A stretch of DNA of 64,000 nucleotides from Gordonia hongkongensis (GCF_023078355.1 NZ_CP095552.1:310001-374000); one strand, 5' to 3'; numbered from the stretch's first letter, positions 8,937 through 18,251 are shown. The notes: generated by a model not told the origin, from the letters alone. Translations and numbers: made by a program.

Positions 8937-9446
8937 GTGAGCAGGTGGGCGACCCGCGCCGAGCGTGACGGGGATGCCGACGCGATCCGCGACGTGGTGC
9001 TCGCAGCGTTCCCGACCCCCGACGAGGCGCGGATCGTCGATGAGCTGCGGGCCGACAGCGACGCCTGGATCGACGGGCTCTCCATCGTCACGACCGACGC
9101 CGACGGCACGATCGTCGGGTACGCGTTGTATTCGCGGTGCCGCGTCGACGCGGCACCGGCGCTCACGCTCGGACCCTGCGCCGTGTTGCCGTCGTGTCAA
9201 CGGTCCGGGGCGGGCTCCGCGGCCATCGTCGCGGGTCTCGACGTTGCCCGCGCGCACCGCGAGAACTTGGTGGTGGTGCTCGGCCATGCCGAGTACTACC
9301 CGAGATTCGGTTTCGTCCCGGCGTCCCGATTCGGAATCCGCGCACCGTTCGACGTCCCGGACGAGGCGATGATGGCGCTGGTGCTCGACGATGCGCGCCC
9401 GGTGCCGAGCGGGACGATCGCCTATCCGGCTGCGTTCGGGGTCTGA
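8937..9446 (+). CDS. GNAT-family N-acetyltransferase
   Basis: A 169-residue protein starting at GTG (VSRWATRAERDGDA). It has the GNAT fold: an N-terminal R-x-E-RDGDADAI strand-helix, a central beta strand (TLGPCAVLPSCQ) followed by RSGAGSAAIVAGLDVARA, the acetyl-CoA pyrophosphate loop, and the late YYPRFGFVPAS motif seen in the YhbS/predicted acetyltransferase subgroup. The acceptor substrate is unknown. The long frame upstream of 8937 overlaps the lipase gene in another frame and is not part of the protein. A strong hairpin terminator follows at once. Confidence 0.82.
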   Translation: MSRWATRAERDGDADAIRDVVLAAFPTPDEARIVDELRADSDAWIDGLSIVTTDADGTIVGYALYSRCRVDAAPALTLGPCAVLPSCQRSGAGSAAIVAGLDVARAHRENLVVVLGHAEYYPRFGFVPASRFGIRAPFDVPDEAMMALVLDDARPVPSGTIAYPAAFGV

Positions 9447-9453
9447 GAACGGA

Positions 9454-9484
9454 CTTCGCGCCCCGGGAGACCCGGGGCGCGAAG
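9454..9484. terminator. Perfect 14-bp stem terminator
   Basis: CTTCGCGCCCCGGG (9454-9467) and CCCGGGGCGCGAAG (9471-9484) pair perfectly around a 3-base loop. It lies between the GNAT gene and the convergent small gene and can serve both strands. Confidence 0.85.
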
Positions 9485-9518
9485 GGTGGCCGACCTCGTC
9501 CTGCCGAGGGGAGGCGGT

Positions 9519-9731
9519 TCAGTCGGCGTCGGCGGACGGGCTGGCGTTGGTGCCCCCGTCCGAGACCTCGAAGTTCTTCCACTCGCCGTCGTCGTGCACC
9601 TGCATGACGGTGCCGAGGCTGTCGTCCGGTGCGGCGACGGTCTTGAACCAGTCGTATGCGCCGGTGGCGTCGTCGAACTCCTTCTCCTCGACGACGTTCT
9701 CGCTCGAATCGATGACGCGGTACTTGGCCAT
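9519..9731 (-). CDS. Small conserved protein of unknown function
   Basis: A 70-residue acidic protein beginning MAKYRVIDSSENVVEEKEFD, with aromatic residues in AYDWFK and GEWKNFEV. A GAGGAG ribosome binding site precedes the ATG by 6 bases, and a strong terminator lies just beyond its stop, which support a real gene. No signal peptide, membrane segment or known motif is seen. I do not recognise a function. The composition, with alternating charged and aromatic residues, suggests a small beta-rich domain (inference). Confidence 0.7.
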   Translation of the reverse strand: MAKYRVIDSSENVVEEKEFDDATGAYDWFKTVAAPDDSLGTVMQVHDDGEWKNFEVSDGGTNASPSADAD

Positions 9732-10036
9732 GATGTTCTCCTCACGGTCGTTGTGTGCGACTCGCGGTCCGACGTCCTGTCCGGCCGTGAGCCCTGTTCC
9801 TCATCGTAGAAATCTGTCCGCGCCCGGGACCCCTTGCCGAGGTCGTCGAGCTCGGATCGTGTCGCGCGCAACGGGTCGGTAACGGGTCGCGAGCGAACGT
9901 GCCGCAGGGCTACCCACAATCGCGTCGGAGTAATCGGCCGGCGTCGAATCGCGGTCCACGGACGACGAATGACTCCGGACGCGGTTGGGTACACCCCGAC
10001 GGTCCGAAGGCGTCGTCACGTCGTGGGGAGGGAATC
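9732..10036. other. Intergenic stretch without recognised gene
   Basis: About 305 bases between the small gene on the minus strand and the decayed oxidoreductase on the plus strand. It should hold promoters for both. I see no repeat, hairpin or RNA gene in it; the open frames across it lack family motifs. Confidence 0.5.
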
Positions 10037-11753
10037 GTGGCCGATCGCATCGACGATCTCTGGGGCGGGCGCACCCCGTACGCGCCGGGTGAACGATGGC
10101 CGGTCCGGGTCGATCAGCATCTGGGCGACGGAATCGGTCCTGACGAGGTGCAACGTTGGGTTCGCTCGGCGTCGGTCCTGCATTCCAACGGCGATGCCCT
10201 CGACATCGCGGTGGTCGACGACCGGATCGTCGGCGTCCGCGGCCGGGCCGACGACCGTGTCAACCGTGGTCGCGTCGACGTCAAGGATCTCTACGGATGG
10301 CAGGCCAGTTCGTCTCGGGACCGACTGACCCGCCCGCTCGTCCGGCAGCACGGTCGGCTGGTCGAGGCGACGTGGGACGACGCAATGGGACGCATCGTCG
10401 AACGGTCCCGGGCTCTACTCGACGAACACGGACCCGCCGCGATCGGCTTCTACACGTCCGGACAGCTCTTCTTGGAGGAGTACTACACGCTCGGGGTCAT
10501 CGCGCACGGGGCCATCGGCACCGACCACGTGGACGGCAACACCCGGTTGTGTACTGCGACGGCCGCAGAAGCGCTGAAGGCCTCGTTCGCCAGCGACGGT
10601 CAGCCCGGCACCTACACCGACCTCGACCATGTCGACACCATCGCGCTGTTCGGTCACAACATCGCCGACCCAGACCGTCACCTGGATGCGCATCCTCGAC
10701 CGACTCGCGGGTCCCCACCCGCCGGCCATCATCTGCGTCGACCCGCGGACGACGCCGGTGGCCCGGCATGCCACCGTCCATCTGGCACCGCTGCCCGGCA
10801 CGAACGTCGCGCTGATGAACGGGCTGCTGCACGAAATGATCGCCAACGATTGGGTCGACCACGACTACATCGACTCGCACACAGTCGGTTTCGACGACCT
10901 GCGTCGGATGGTCGACGACTATCCACCGGAACGCGTCGCCGAGATCTGCGATGTCCCGGCCGACGATCTCCGTCACGCCGCACGTCTGTTGGGCAGCGCC
11001 GAACGACTGGTGTCGACGGTGTTGCAGGGCTTCTACCAATCGCACCAGGCGACCGCCGCGGCGGTTCAGGTCAACAACATCCACCTCATCCGGGGGATGC
11101 TCGGGCGGCCCGGTTGCGGTCTGCTGCAGATGAACGGCCAGCCCACCGCCGAGAACACCAGGGAGTGCGGGGCCGACGGCGATCTCGCGGGGTTCCGCAA
11201 CTGAGAGAACGACGCCCACGTGCGCGAACTGGCCGACCTGTGGAACTCGTACGGCAAGAATTGCTCACCGGCGAGCCGCTACAACCCGATGAGTACCGCG
11301 ACCTCAACCCGGCGGCGCGGGCGCTGGTCAAGGCGGCGCCACACCTGCCACCTCCCGAGAGTCCCAGTGCCGACCACCCTTTCGCGCTGATCACGGGACG
11401 AACGGTCTACCACTTCCACACCCGCACCAAGACGGGCCGCGCTCCCGAACTCGACGGGGCGGCGCCGGAGGTGTGGGTGGAGGTCAACGCACTGGATGCC
11501 GCGCGCAGCGGTGTGCACGACGGCGACCTCGTCGAGATCGCCAGCCCGCGCGGCGCGATCCGCGCAACGGTGCGGATCGCCGCCATCCGTCGCGGCGTGC
11601 TGTTCGTGCCCTTCCACTACGGGTACTGGGACGCTGACGACGACATCGGGCACCATCGCGCGGCCAACGAGCTGACCATCACCGACTGGGACTCGGCGTC
11701 GAAGCAGCCGATCTTCAAGATGGGTGCCGCGGCGATGACGCTCGTGACTGCGA
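10037..11753 (+). pseudogene. Decayed molybdopterin (MopB) oxidoreductase
   Basis: Remains of a molybdopterin-dinucleotide oxidoreductase of the nitrate/formate reductase-like type (compare mycobacterial Rv0197-like proteins). It starts at GTG 10037 with GGGAGGGAA upstream. Recognisable blocks are GQLFLEEYYTLG, GNTRLCTATA, then after a frame change near 10672-10678 TQTVTWMRILDRLAGP and VDPRTTPVARHA, and later GRTVYHFHTRTKTGRAPEL and FVPFHYGYWD. Three defects are seen: the frame change, a TGA at 11202-11204 where Trp is expected (RN-stop-ENDAHVRELADLW), and loss of roughly 200 residues between LADLWN and VRQELLTGEP. The stop also appears lost, because the last frame runs into the terminator. 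It is unlikely to be functional. Confidence 0.8.
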
Positions 11754-11794
11754 AGTGCGGGATTCGTACCGAAATCCGGTACGAATCCCGCACT
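11754..11794. terminator. Perfect 18-bp stem between convergent genes
   Basis: AGTGCGGGATTCGTACCG (11754-11771) pairs with CGGTACGAATCCCGCACT (11777-11794) around a 5-base loop. It lies between the decayed oxidoreductase and the convergent MBL-Rieske gene. There is no U-tract. Confidence 0.85.
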
Positions 11795-11805
11795 CCGCGA
11801 TCCGG

Positions 11806-13425
11806 CTACGAGTCGAGCTTCGACGCGCGGAGTTCATGCCCCTTCGACGTCAGGCAGCGTCCCGTGGGCAGATCCCACTGCCATCCGTGCAGATTGCAGG
11901 TCAGCTTTTCGCCCTCGATGACCCCGAACTTGCCGAGATCGGCCTTGAGGTGCGGGCAGCGCCGCTGGATCTCCCAGCCGTCCTTGGTGATCGACGCCGA
12001 GTCGTCGTGTGCTTCGGCGAACCAGCCGTCGGCGTAAGCGATCCGTTCGTCGGTCAGGCACTTGAAGAAGGTGTAGAGGAACTCGTTGTAACCGCCGATG
12101 CGCCAGGTGGTGAACCGCGTCGACAGGAAGATGGTGTTGACCCAGTCGGGCTCGTTGTCGCGCAGGACGGTCCGGACCAGCTCGGTGGCGATCCGGAAAC
12201 CGTAGCGGTACTTGCCCTCTCCCTCCTTGGGCTCGCGCACGATGCGGTTCGGGAAGTCGATCACGACGGTCTCGGTGGCCTCGATGACCGGGCCGCCGCC
12301 GGGGGTCATCACCAGTCCGACGGGGTAGCCGATGCCGTCGCAGATCAGATCCGACTGCGCCATGATCGGCTCGAACAGCTCGCGGAGCGCGCCGATCAGC
12401 GGCTCGCCCTCGGCCGGCGCCCACGTGGCCTTCTCCGCGGCGATGACCGGTGCGAACTTCTCCTTCATCCGCTCGAGGTAGGCCCGCTTGTTCTCGCCGA
12501 AGACATCGGCGGGCGCGTAGGGATGGGTGACCTCGTTCAGCGTCGGTCCCGAGAAGTCGGCGACCGAACCCGACACCATCATCAGGCCGCGGTGCTTCTC
12601 GCCGTCGTCGGTGCCGTGGATGCGCATCTGCTCCAGGAAGGTCTCCTGGTCCGGGAAGATCGACGTGGTGTCCGCGGTCTCGCCGGACCCGAAGTCGTTG
12701 AGGTAGAACAGGTCCTCGTCGAGGAACATCGGCGGTCCGGCCGACGGCACCACCCACGTCGCCCCGACCTGCTCGATATAGGAACGCGCACGGTCCATTC
12801 CGCGCTGACGTTTCTGAGAGGCGAAGTTGGCCTTGGACTTCCGCGGAATGTCGTAGACCATCGGGTACCAGATCGCGCCGGAGTACTGCAGCAGGTGGAC
12901 GTCGACGTGCCCGAACGCCTCGTCGACGACGTCCAGGTCGATCGGCCGGGCGTCGTTCATGTTGAAGCACACCGTCTCGCCGTCGGAGACGATGAGTCCA
13001 CTGTCGCCGATCGGGCCGTCGGCGGGCGCCCGCAACGCGATGATCATGACGTCCAACGAACCCTTGTCGTTCGTCACCGTCGTCTTGACCGAGTCGGTGG
13101 TTTCCACGAACTTGGAGAATCCGAGCTTCTCGAGTTCGCGGCGCAGGTCCGGCACCGGGTAGTCGGGGAGCAGGACGGTGGCGTCCTTGTTCACGTTCTC
13201 GCGCAGGTTCCGCTCGTCGAAGTGATCGCGGTGCAGGTGCGAGACGTAGAGGTAATCGCAGTCGCCGAGCGTCTTCCAGTCGAGTTCGGAGTTGTCCGGG
13301 AAGGGCACCCAGGAGGCGAAGTACGTCGGGTTGACCCAGGGGTCGCAGAGGATCGATCCGGCGGTGGTCTGGATGTGGAAACCGGCATGACCGATGCTGG
13401 TGATCTGCACGAAGGGGCCTTTCAT
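11806..13425 (-). CDS. Metallo-beta-lactamase fold / Rieske [2Fe-2S] fusion protein
   Basis: A 539-residue cytosolic protein. The N-terminal MBL domain has the metal site SHLHRDHFD at residues 62-70 (HxHxDH) and further conserved His/Asp residues. The C-terminal Rieske domain ends the protein with CPH and CNLH spaced by 17 residues (about 490-515), the pattern for a [2Fe-2S] cluster. Mycobacterial Rv3818 has this architecture and lies in the same neighbourhood, close to the acyltransferases found next here. The reaction is not known; a redox-coupled hydrolase or an oxygenase-like role resembling the CMP-Neu5Ac hydroxylase layout are possibilities (inference). Confidence 0.85.
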   Translation of the reverse strand: MKGPFVQITSIGHAGFHIQTTAGSILCDPWVNPTYFASWVPFPDNSELDWKTLGDCDYLYVSHLHRDHFDERNLRENVNKDATVLLPDYPVPDLRRELEKLGFSKFVETTDSVKTTVTNDKGSLDVMIIALRAPADGPIGDSGLIVSDGETVCFNMNDARPIDLDVVDEAFGHVDVHLLQYSGAIWYPMVYDIPRKSKANFASQKRQRGMDRARSYIEQVGATWVVPSAGPPMFLDEDLFYLNDFGSGETADTTSIFPDQETFLEQMRIHGTDDGEKHRGLMMVSGSVADFSGPTLNEVTHPYAPADVFGENKRAYLERMKEKFAPVIAAEKATWAPAEGEPLIGALRELFEPIMAQSDLICDGIGYPVGLVMTPGGGPVIEATETVVIDFPNRIVREPKEGEGKYRYGFRIATELVRTVLRDNEPDWVNTIFLSTRFTTWRIGGYNEFLYTFFKCLTDERIAYADGWFAEAHDDSASITKDGWEIQRRCPHLKADLGKFGVIEGEKLTCNLHGWQWDLPTGRCLTSKGHELRASKLDS

Positions 13426-13623
13426 GGTGTGCGCGGGGCTGCGCGGCAGGGCACGACAGACGTCCAGGGTATCGAGCCGTGCCGGACTGGTGCGTGGGCC
13501 ATGAGTCCCGCGGGATGCTCACCGTGAGGAGTCTCACGGGTCCCGTCGTGATGAACGTCGGTCACGGCGACCAGGCTGCCGACGGCGGCGAGGGCGCCGA
13601 GGAGAGTGGCTAAGCTCTCTCGC

Positions 13624-14394
13624 ATGGAACCCGTGTACGACACCGTGATCACCGCCGCCCGCCTGTTGTGGCTGGCCGAAGGTCTGAAGTTCAAGGTGTC
13701 GGGTGTGGAACACGTACCGGCCGACGGCCCCGGCGTCGTCGCGATCAACCACACCGGCTACCTGGACTTCACCTACGCGGGTATCCCGGCCTACCTGCAG
13801 GGCCGTCGCAAGGTCCGCTTCATGGCGAAGAAGGAGGTCTTCGACAACAAGATCTCCGGGCCGATCATGCGTTCGCTCAAGCACATTCCCGTCGACCGCG
13901 CGCAGGGTGCGGACAGCTACCGCAACGCGGTCGAGTACCTCAAGCGCGGCGAGCTCGTCGGGGTCTACCCCGAGGCGACGATCAGCCGGAGCTTCGAGCT
14001 GAAGGCCTTCAAGTCCGGTGCCGCCCGCATGGCGATCGAATCCGGCGCGCCGATCGTCCCCACGGTGATCTGGGGTGCGCAGCGCGTGTGGACCAAGGGG
14101 CACCCCAAACAGCTGGGGCGCACCGGGTACAAGATCTCCATCGGCGTCTGCGAGCCCCTCGAGGCCACGGGCAGCGCCGACGCCCTCACGGCCAAGCTGC
14201 ACGAGGTCATGAGTGCGAAACTCCTCGAACTGCAGGATGCCTACGGCGAGCACCCGAAGGGTGAGTTCTGGGTCCCCGCCCGGCTCGGCGGTTCGGCGCC
14301 GACACTCGAGGAGGCCAACCGGATGGACGCCCAGGAGCAGGCGGAACGTGCCGCCAAACGCGAGCCGCGGAAGGACGACCCCGGGGTCGTCTGA
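13624..14394 (+). CDS. PlsC-like 1-acyl-glycerol-phosphate acyltransferase
   Basis: A 256-residue acyltransferase, homologue of mycobacterial Rv3814c-Rv3816c. Motif I (NHTGYLDF, HX4D) lies near residue 45; the glycerol-phosphate-binding block reads VYPEATISRSFELKAFKSGA. It lacks a long membrane anchor, so it probably acts at the inner face of the membrane, moving an acyl chain onto a lysophospholipid or related acceptor. The ATG at 13624 lies 7 bases after TAAGCT, a leaderless arrangement; a longer frame to 13606 has no better signal. The next gene is a close paralogue 38 bases downstream. Confidence 0.87.
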   Translation: MEPVYDTVITAARLLWLAEGLKFKVSGVEHVPADGPGVVAINHTGYLDFTYAGIPAYLQGRRKVRFMAKKEVFDNKISGPIMRSLKHIPVDRAQGADSYRNAVEYLKRGELVGVYPEATISRSFELKAFKSGAARMAIESGAPIVPTVIWGAQRVWTKGHPKQLGRTGYKISIGVCEPLEATGSADALTAKLHEVMSAKLLELQDAYGEHPKGEFWVPARLGGSAPTLEEANRMDAQEQAERAAKREPRKDDPGVV

Positions 14395-14432
14395 TCGACT
14401 GTCGGCCGGTGAGGCGGCGTTAACCTGGACCC

Positions 14433-15245
14433 ATGAGCGCAGCCAGGCACGGACACCGCGAGCCGGTGTATCGCACCTTGGAGCTCATCGCCAACGGGAT
14501 CGTCCGGGCGCAGGCTCTCGACCTGCACTTCACCGGCATCGAGAACATCCCCGACTCCGGCGGCGCCGTGCTGTGCGTCAACCACACCGGCTACGTCGAC
14601 TTCCTGCCGCTCGCGCTCGGGGTGCAGCGGGCCGGACGCCGGACCCGTTTCCTCATCAAGTCCGAGGTCATGGACATCGGGATCATGCGGTTCCTGGTCA
14701 ACCACACCAAGACCGTCCCGGTGGACCGGTCGCGTGGCGCCGAGGCGTATCGAGCCGCGCTCGGTCGGCTGCGGGACGGCTACATCGTCGCGGTCTATCC
14801 GGAGGCGACGATCAGCCGCAGCTTCGAGCTCAAGGAGTTCAAGAGCGGTGCGGCCCGGATGGCCGCCGAGACCGGGGTGCCCATCATCCCGGCGATCGTG
14901 TGGGGTGCCCACCGCCAGTGGACGAAGGGCGGACTGCGGAACATCGGCCGGAGCCGGCTGCCGGTGCATGTCCGGTTCGGTCTGCCGTTCACCCCAGCTC
15001 CGGGTGAGTCCCCCGAGCGTGAGACCCTGAGGCTCCGCGACACCATGAACTCGATGCTCATCGAGGTCCAGGACGCCTACGGTCCGCACCCGCCGGGTGA
15101 GTTCTGGGTTCCGTCGCGACTGGGCGGTTCGGCACCGACACCTCAGGAAGCCGCGGTGATCGAAGCCGACGAGGCGCTCCGCAAAGCCGAGGCGCGGGCG
15201 AGACGAGCCGCCGAGAGATCACGGTCGAGAGAAAGCAGACGCTGA
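14433..15245 (+). CDS. PlsC-like acyltransferase, paralogue of the preceding gene
   Basis: A 270-residue acyltransferase with the same order of motifs as its neighbour: NHTGYVDF near residue 50 (HX4D), then VPVDRSRGAEAYR, then YPEATISRSFELKEFKSGAA and WGAHRQWTKGG. The C-terminus is a charged Arg/Glu-rich tail. The similarity shows tandem duplication, as with the neighbouring paralogues in mycobacteria. Its acyl donor and acceptor are unknown. TAACCT lies 6 bases before the ATG. The stop overlaps the start of the HAD phosphatase (TGATG), so the two are translationally coupled. Confidence 0.87.
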   Translation: MSAARHGHREPVYRTLELIANGIVRAQALDLHFTGIENIPDSGGAVLCVNHTGYVDFLPLALGVQRAGRRTRFLIKSEVMDIGIMRFLVNHTKTVPVDRSRGAEAYRAALGRLRDGYIVAVYPEATISRSFELKEFKSGAARMAAETGVPIIPAIVWGAHRQWTKGGLRNIGRSRLPVHVRFGLPFTPAPGESPERETLRLRDTMNSMLIEVQDAYGPHPPGEFWVPSRLGGSAPTPQEAAVIEADEALRKAEARARRAAERSRSRESRR

Positions 15246-16084
15246 TGACATTCGGTCCACCCACACTCATCGCCAGCGACGTGGACGGAACCCTCATCGA
15301 CGACGAGAACCGGGTCTCCCCGCGCACGCTGGCCGTGCTCGCCGCCGCCCGTGCCGCCGGTACGGAATTCGTGCTGGCCACCGGTCGCCCCCCGCGCTGG
15401 ATCGCCGAGATCACCGACCAGTTCGCCGGCACCGACGCGTTCGTCCGGTACGCGGTGTGCGCCAACGGCGCCATCATCTACGACGCCGAGCACGACCACG
15501 TGCTCTGGTCGGCCAATCTCGAACCCGACGCCCTGGTCAAACTCGGCGAGATCGCCTACCAGCAGATCCCGGGATGCGGCATCGCGGCCGAGCGGGCGGG
15601 CCGTTCCGCACACGACGCCGCGACCGCACCGTTCGTCGCGAGCGCCGGCTACGAACACGCATGGCTCAACCCCGACCACGTCGAGGTCGGTGACGACGAG
15701 GTGTTCGGCGATCCGGCCGTGAAACTCCTGGTCCGTAAGCCGGGCATGGCCTCCGACGAGATGGCTCGTCGTCTGGAGCCGATGGTCGGCGACCTCGCCC
15801 AGGTGACCTTCTCCACCGACAACGGGCTCATCGAGCTGTCCGTACCGGGCACACACAAGGCGTCTGGACTCGCCCGGCTCGCCGAGCTCACCGGACTCCC
15901 CGTCGATGCGGTGATCGCGTTCGGCGACATGCCCAATGACGCCGAGATGCTCACCTGGGCGGGCCACGGGGTCGCGATGGGACACGGTCATCCGACCGCA
16001 CTCGACGCCGCCGACGAGGTCACCGTGGGCAACAATGACGACGGCGTCGCGAAGGTGCTCGAGCGTTGGTTCGCCGGAACCTGA
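15245..16084 (+). CDS. Cof-type HAD phosphatase
   Basis: A 279-residue HAD-superfamily hydrolase of the Cof type, homologue of mycobacterial Rv3813c. Motif I is ASDVDGTLID (nucleophile Asp at about residue 13), motif II lies in LATGRPPRW, and motif IV is AFGDMPNDAEML. The large cap between motifs II and III marks subfamily IIB. Family members remove phosphate from sugar phosphates or cofactors such as FMN; the substrate here is unknown. It is coupled by a one-base stop-start overlap to the acyltransferase, so a role in the same lipid pathway is possible (inference). Confidence 0.87.
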   Translation: MTFGPPTLIASDVDGTLIDDENRVSPRTLAVLAAARAAGTEFVLATGRPPRWIAEITDQFAGTDAFVRYAVCANGAIIYDAEHDHVLWSANLEPDALVKLGEIAYQQIPGCGIAAERAGRSAHDAATAPFVASAGYEHAWLNPDHVEVGDDEVFGDPAVKLLVRKPGMASDEMARRLEPMVGDLAQVTFSTDNGLIELSVPGTHKASGLARLAELTGLPVDAVIAFGDMPNDAEMLTWAGHGVAMGHGHPTALDAADEVTVGNNDDGVAKVLERWFAGT

Positions 16085-16112
16085 TCCGTCCCCGCGAATC
16101 GCCGGACCCGGC

Positions 16113-17846
16113 TCAGGCCGCCGGCGGCACCGGGGCGGGGGCACCCGGTTCGACCGGCGGCGCGGGGGCACCGGGTGCGGCCGGCGGAGGTGCCGGGGCT
16201 GCGGGATCGGCGGGCGGCGTCGGTTCGGGTGCCGGCGGGGCGCCGCCGGCGAGCGCCCGGATCGCGGTGAGCGCCGCGTAGCCGTGGACTCCCGGACAGC
16301 TGGTGCTGTTGTAGTCGCGGTGCCCGGAGATGACCGGCAGGTTCGACTGCGTGCCCGCCGCGAACTTGGTGCCCGCGAACCCCTCTGAGGTCAGCGTCGC
16401 CGTGCCCGCCGGGTTGAGTCCGGCCTTGCCGAGGCGCCAGCGCAGGAACTTGCCGGTCGCCGACACCATCGCCGCGGTCGGCGGCGCCTCCTCGAGGTTG
16501 CCGATCATCGACACCCCGAGGGTCTCCTTGTTGAACCCGCCGGTGTGCGTGCCCTCGACATTGCGGTCGAGTCCGCCGAACGCGCCCTCGAAGATCTGGC
16601 CGTACTTGTCGATGAGCACGTTGTACCCGATGTCGCACCAGTTCAGGCTGCGTGCGTGATAGGCGTAGATGCCCCGGACGATCTCCGCGGACTGCTGCGG
16701 GGTGTAGTCGTTGCTGCCGGCCGTGTGGTGCACGATCGCACCGCGCATCTGCGGCGAGTACACCGGCTGCGAACACCGGATGGACTCGTCGGCGCCCCAG
16801 GCCTGGCGGGCCACGACCTGCGGTCCGCCGGTCAGCGGCGACAGCAACGACGAACCCAGGCCGAGCAGGCTCTCGGGGCTGATGAGCGTCGCCTTCAGCG
16901 CATTGAGGGCAACCGTGGCCAACTCCGTCACCACCGTGCTCGCGGTGCCGACGGCCAGCTGGGCGAGATCGCCGCCCTGGGTTTCCGCCGCCGGGATCGC
17001 GAGGCCGTCCTTGCTCGCGGCGACCTGCACCTCACGTGCGTCGCCCACCCAGACCGGTTCGGTACCGACCGGGTTCTTCGCGCTGGGCGCCTGTCCGCGG
17101 GAGATCTGCTCCAGGACCGTCCACGGTCCCCACTTGCCGTCGGGGTTCTTCGCACGCAGCTTGAGGTCGACGTCCACGGGTCGCTCCCAGGTGAACGCCA
17201 CCATCTTGATCGGCGCCTCGCGCACGATGTGCGTGACCGCCGCCCCGACCTCGCGGCCGTCGGCCATCGTCGGTGTCGCCGGGGTCGTGCTGCTCGGGTT
17301 CGATCGGGTCGGGGTCCCCGGTGCCCGGTCACCTCGAGGCGCCGGCTGTTCCCGCGTCGTCGACGGTGCCGACCGCTCGCTGCTGCTGGGCGCCTCGGTC
17401 GTCGGGGTGGCGGCGGGTTCGGTTGTCTCCGAGCTGGTTTCCGGCGGCGACGATTCTGCCGAGGGGGATTCCGGCGGCGACGATTCTGCCGATGACTCCC
17501 TCGACGGCGATCCCGACGGGGCAGAGGGATCGGTGCTCGACGATGAGCCGGCTCCCGGGACGAGACCCTTCGGCAGCGGGACCGTCAGATCCGGCAGCGG
17601 GAACGCGTCCGGATCGATCGGCGGCAGTTCGACCCCCGCCGCGGCGAGGCCGGACGTCGCCACGTCGACGATGGCGGCGGGCAGTTCCCGTAACGGGACC
17701 TGCTCGATCTCGGTGTTGGAGACCGTCTGCTTGTTGTCCACCAACTGTGGTTCGGACTGGCTCGCGATCACCACGAACGGGCTCGCGACGACCGCGGCGG
17801 CGATCGCGGCGAGCGCGATCGAAGGTTTCGGTCTGGGGTAACGCAC
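16113..17846 (-). CDS. Secreted PGRP-type N-acetylmuramoyl-L-alanine amidase
   Basis: A 577-residue exported protein, homologue of mycobacterial Rv3811. It starts at GTG with GAGGAG upstream and has a signal segment (SIALAAIAAAVVASPFVVIA). A Ser/Pro/Glu-rich linker (about 95-190) follows, then a beta-rich domain, then the PGRP/amidase domain (about 350-525) with IVHHTAGSNDY, YHARSLNWCDIGYNVLID and GHRDYNSTSCPG, which hold the zinc-binding histidines and cysteine. The last 45 residues are Pro/Ala-rich. It probably cleaves the peptide from the glycan strand of peptidoglycan in the periplasm. The linker contains a 24-base exact direct repeat at 17439 and 17469. Confidence 0.88.
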   Translation of the reverse strand: MRYPRPKPSIALAAIAAAVVASPFVVIASQSEPQLVDNKQTVSNTEIEQVPLRELPAAIVDVATSGLAAAGVELPPIDPDAFPLPDLTVPLPKGLVPGAGSSSSTDPSAPSGSPSRESSAESSPPESPSAESSPPETSSETTEPAATPTTEAPSSSERSAPSTTREQPAPRGDRAPGTPTRSNPSSTTPATPTMADGREVGAAVTHIVREAPIKMVAFTWERPVDVDLKLRAKNPDGKWGPWTVLEQISRGQAPSAKNPVGTEPVWVGDAREVQVAASKDGLAIPAAETQGGDLAQLAVGTASTVVTELATVALNALKATLISPESLLGLGSSLLSPLTGGPQVVARQAWGADESIRCSQPVYSPQMRGAIVHHTAGSNDYTPQQSAEIVRGIYAYHARSLNWCDIGYNVLIDKYGQIFEGAFGGLDRNVEGTHTGGFNKETLGVSMIGNLEEAPPTAAMVSATGKFLRWRLGKAGLNPAGTATLTSEGFAGTKFAAGTQSNLPVISGHRDYNSTSCPGVHGYAALTAIRALAGGAPPAPEPTPPADPAAPAPPPAAPGAPAPPVEPGAPAPVPPAA

Positions 17847-18076
17847 TCAGGTCTCCTCGCAGGTTGGTCGGACCGCGGCGCTGGTGCTCCGGGGGTGTGG
17901 TCGGGTCCGCTCAGCCGTCGACATCAGCGCAGCCGACGGCGTCGAAGCCACCAGGACTTCGAAGTCGTCGACTGTGCTCGGTACGGCGGTCATCGTCGCC
18001 GTCAGGCATCGACGACGGCGGCGACACACGCCGCGCATCGGTAACTCGTGATGTTCTTGTTATCTGTGTGACGGAT

Positions 18077-18251
18077 GTGACTGATGTGTTGATGCTCGAC
18101 GATGAGGTGGCAATGAATCCGGGGACCTGACCCCCGCGCCAGAGGTCACGGCGGCCCGGGCAACTCGTGATCCGGTTGTGATCCCCTCGGGTTGGTGATC
18201 GGCATCTGAATTCACTAGGGTCACTTAAGTCCCAATCGTCACATCAGTCAC
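18077..18251. promoter_or_regulatory. Widely spaced inverted repeat upstream of the SpoIID gene
   Basis: GTGACTGATGTG (18077-18088) and CACATCAGTCAC (18240-18251) are exact inverted repeats 151 bases apart. The left one sits in a small run of near-repeats of GTGACNGAT. They lie in the 476-base gap between the divergent PGRP and SpoIID genes, otherwise without visible features. They may bind a regulator at two sites; no known consensus is matched. Confidence 0.4.

Noticed and set aside
11202..11204. In-frame TGA in a molybdopterin oxidoreductase read as selenocysteine
   Set aside because: It replaces a Trp well away from the active-site Cys/Sec position, and the gene has further lesions, so it is a stop mutation.
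11755..13527. A plus-strand frame of 590 codons after the decayed oxidoreductase
   Set aside because: Antisense to the MBL-Rieske gene, which has both metal motifs; the plus frame has none.
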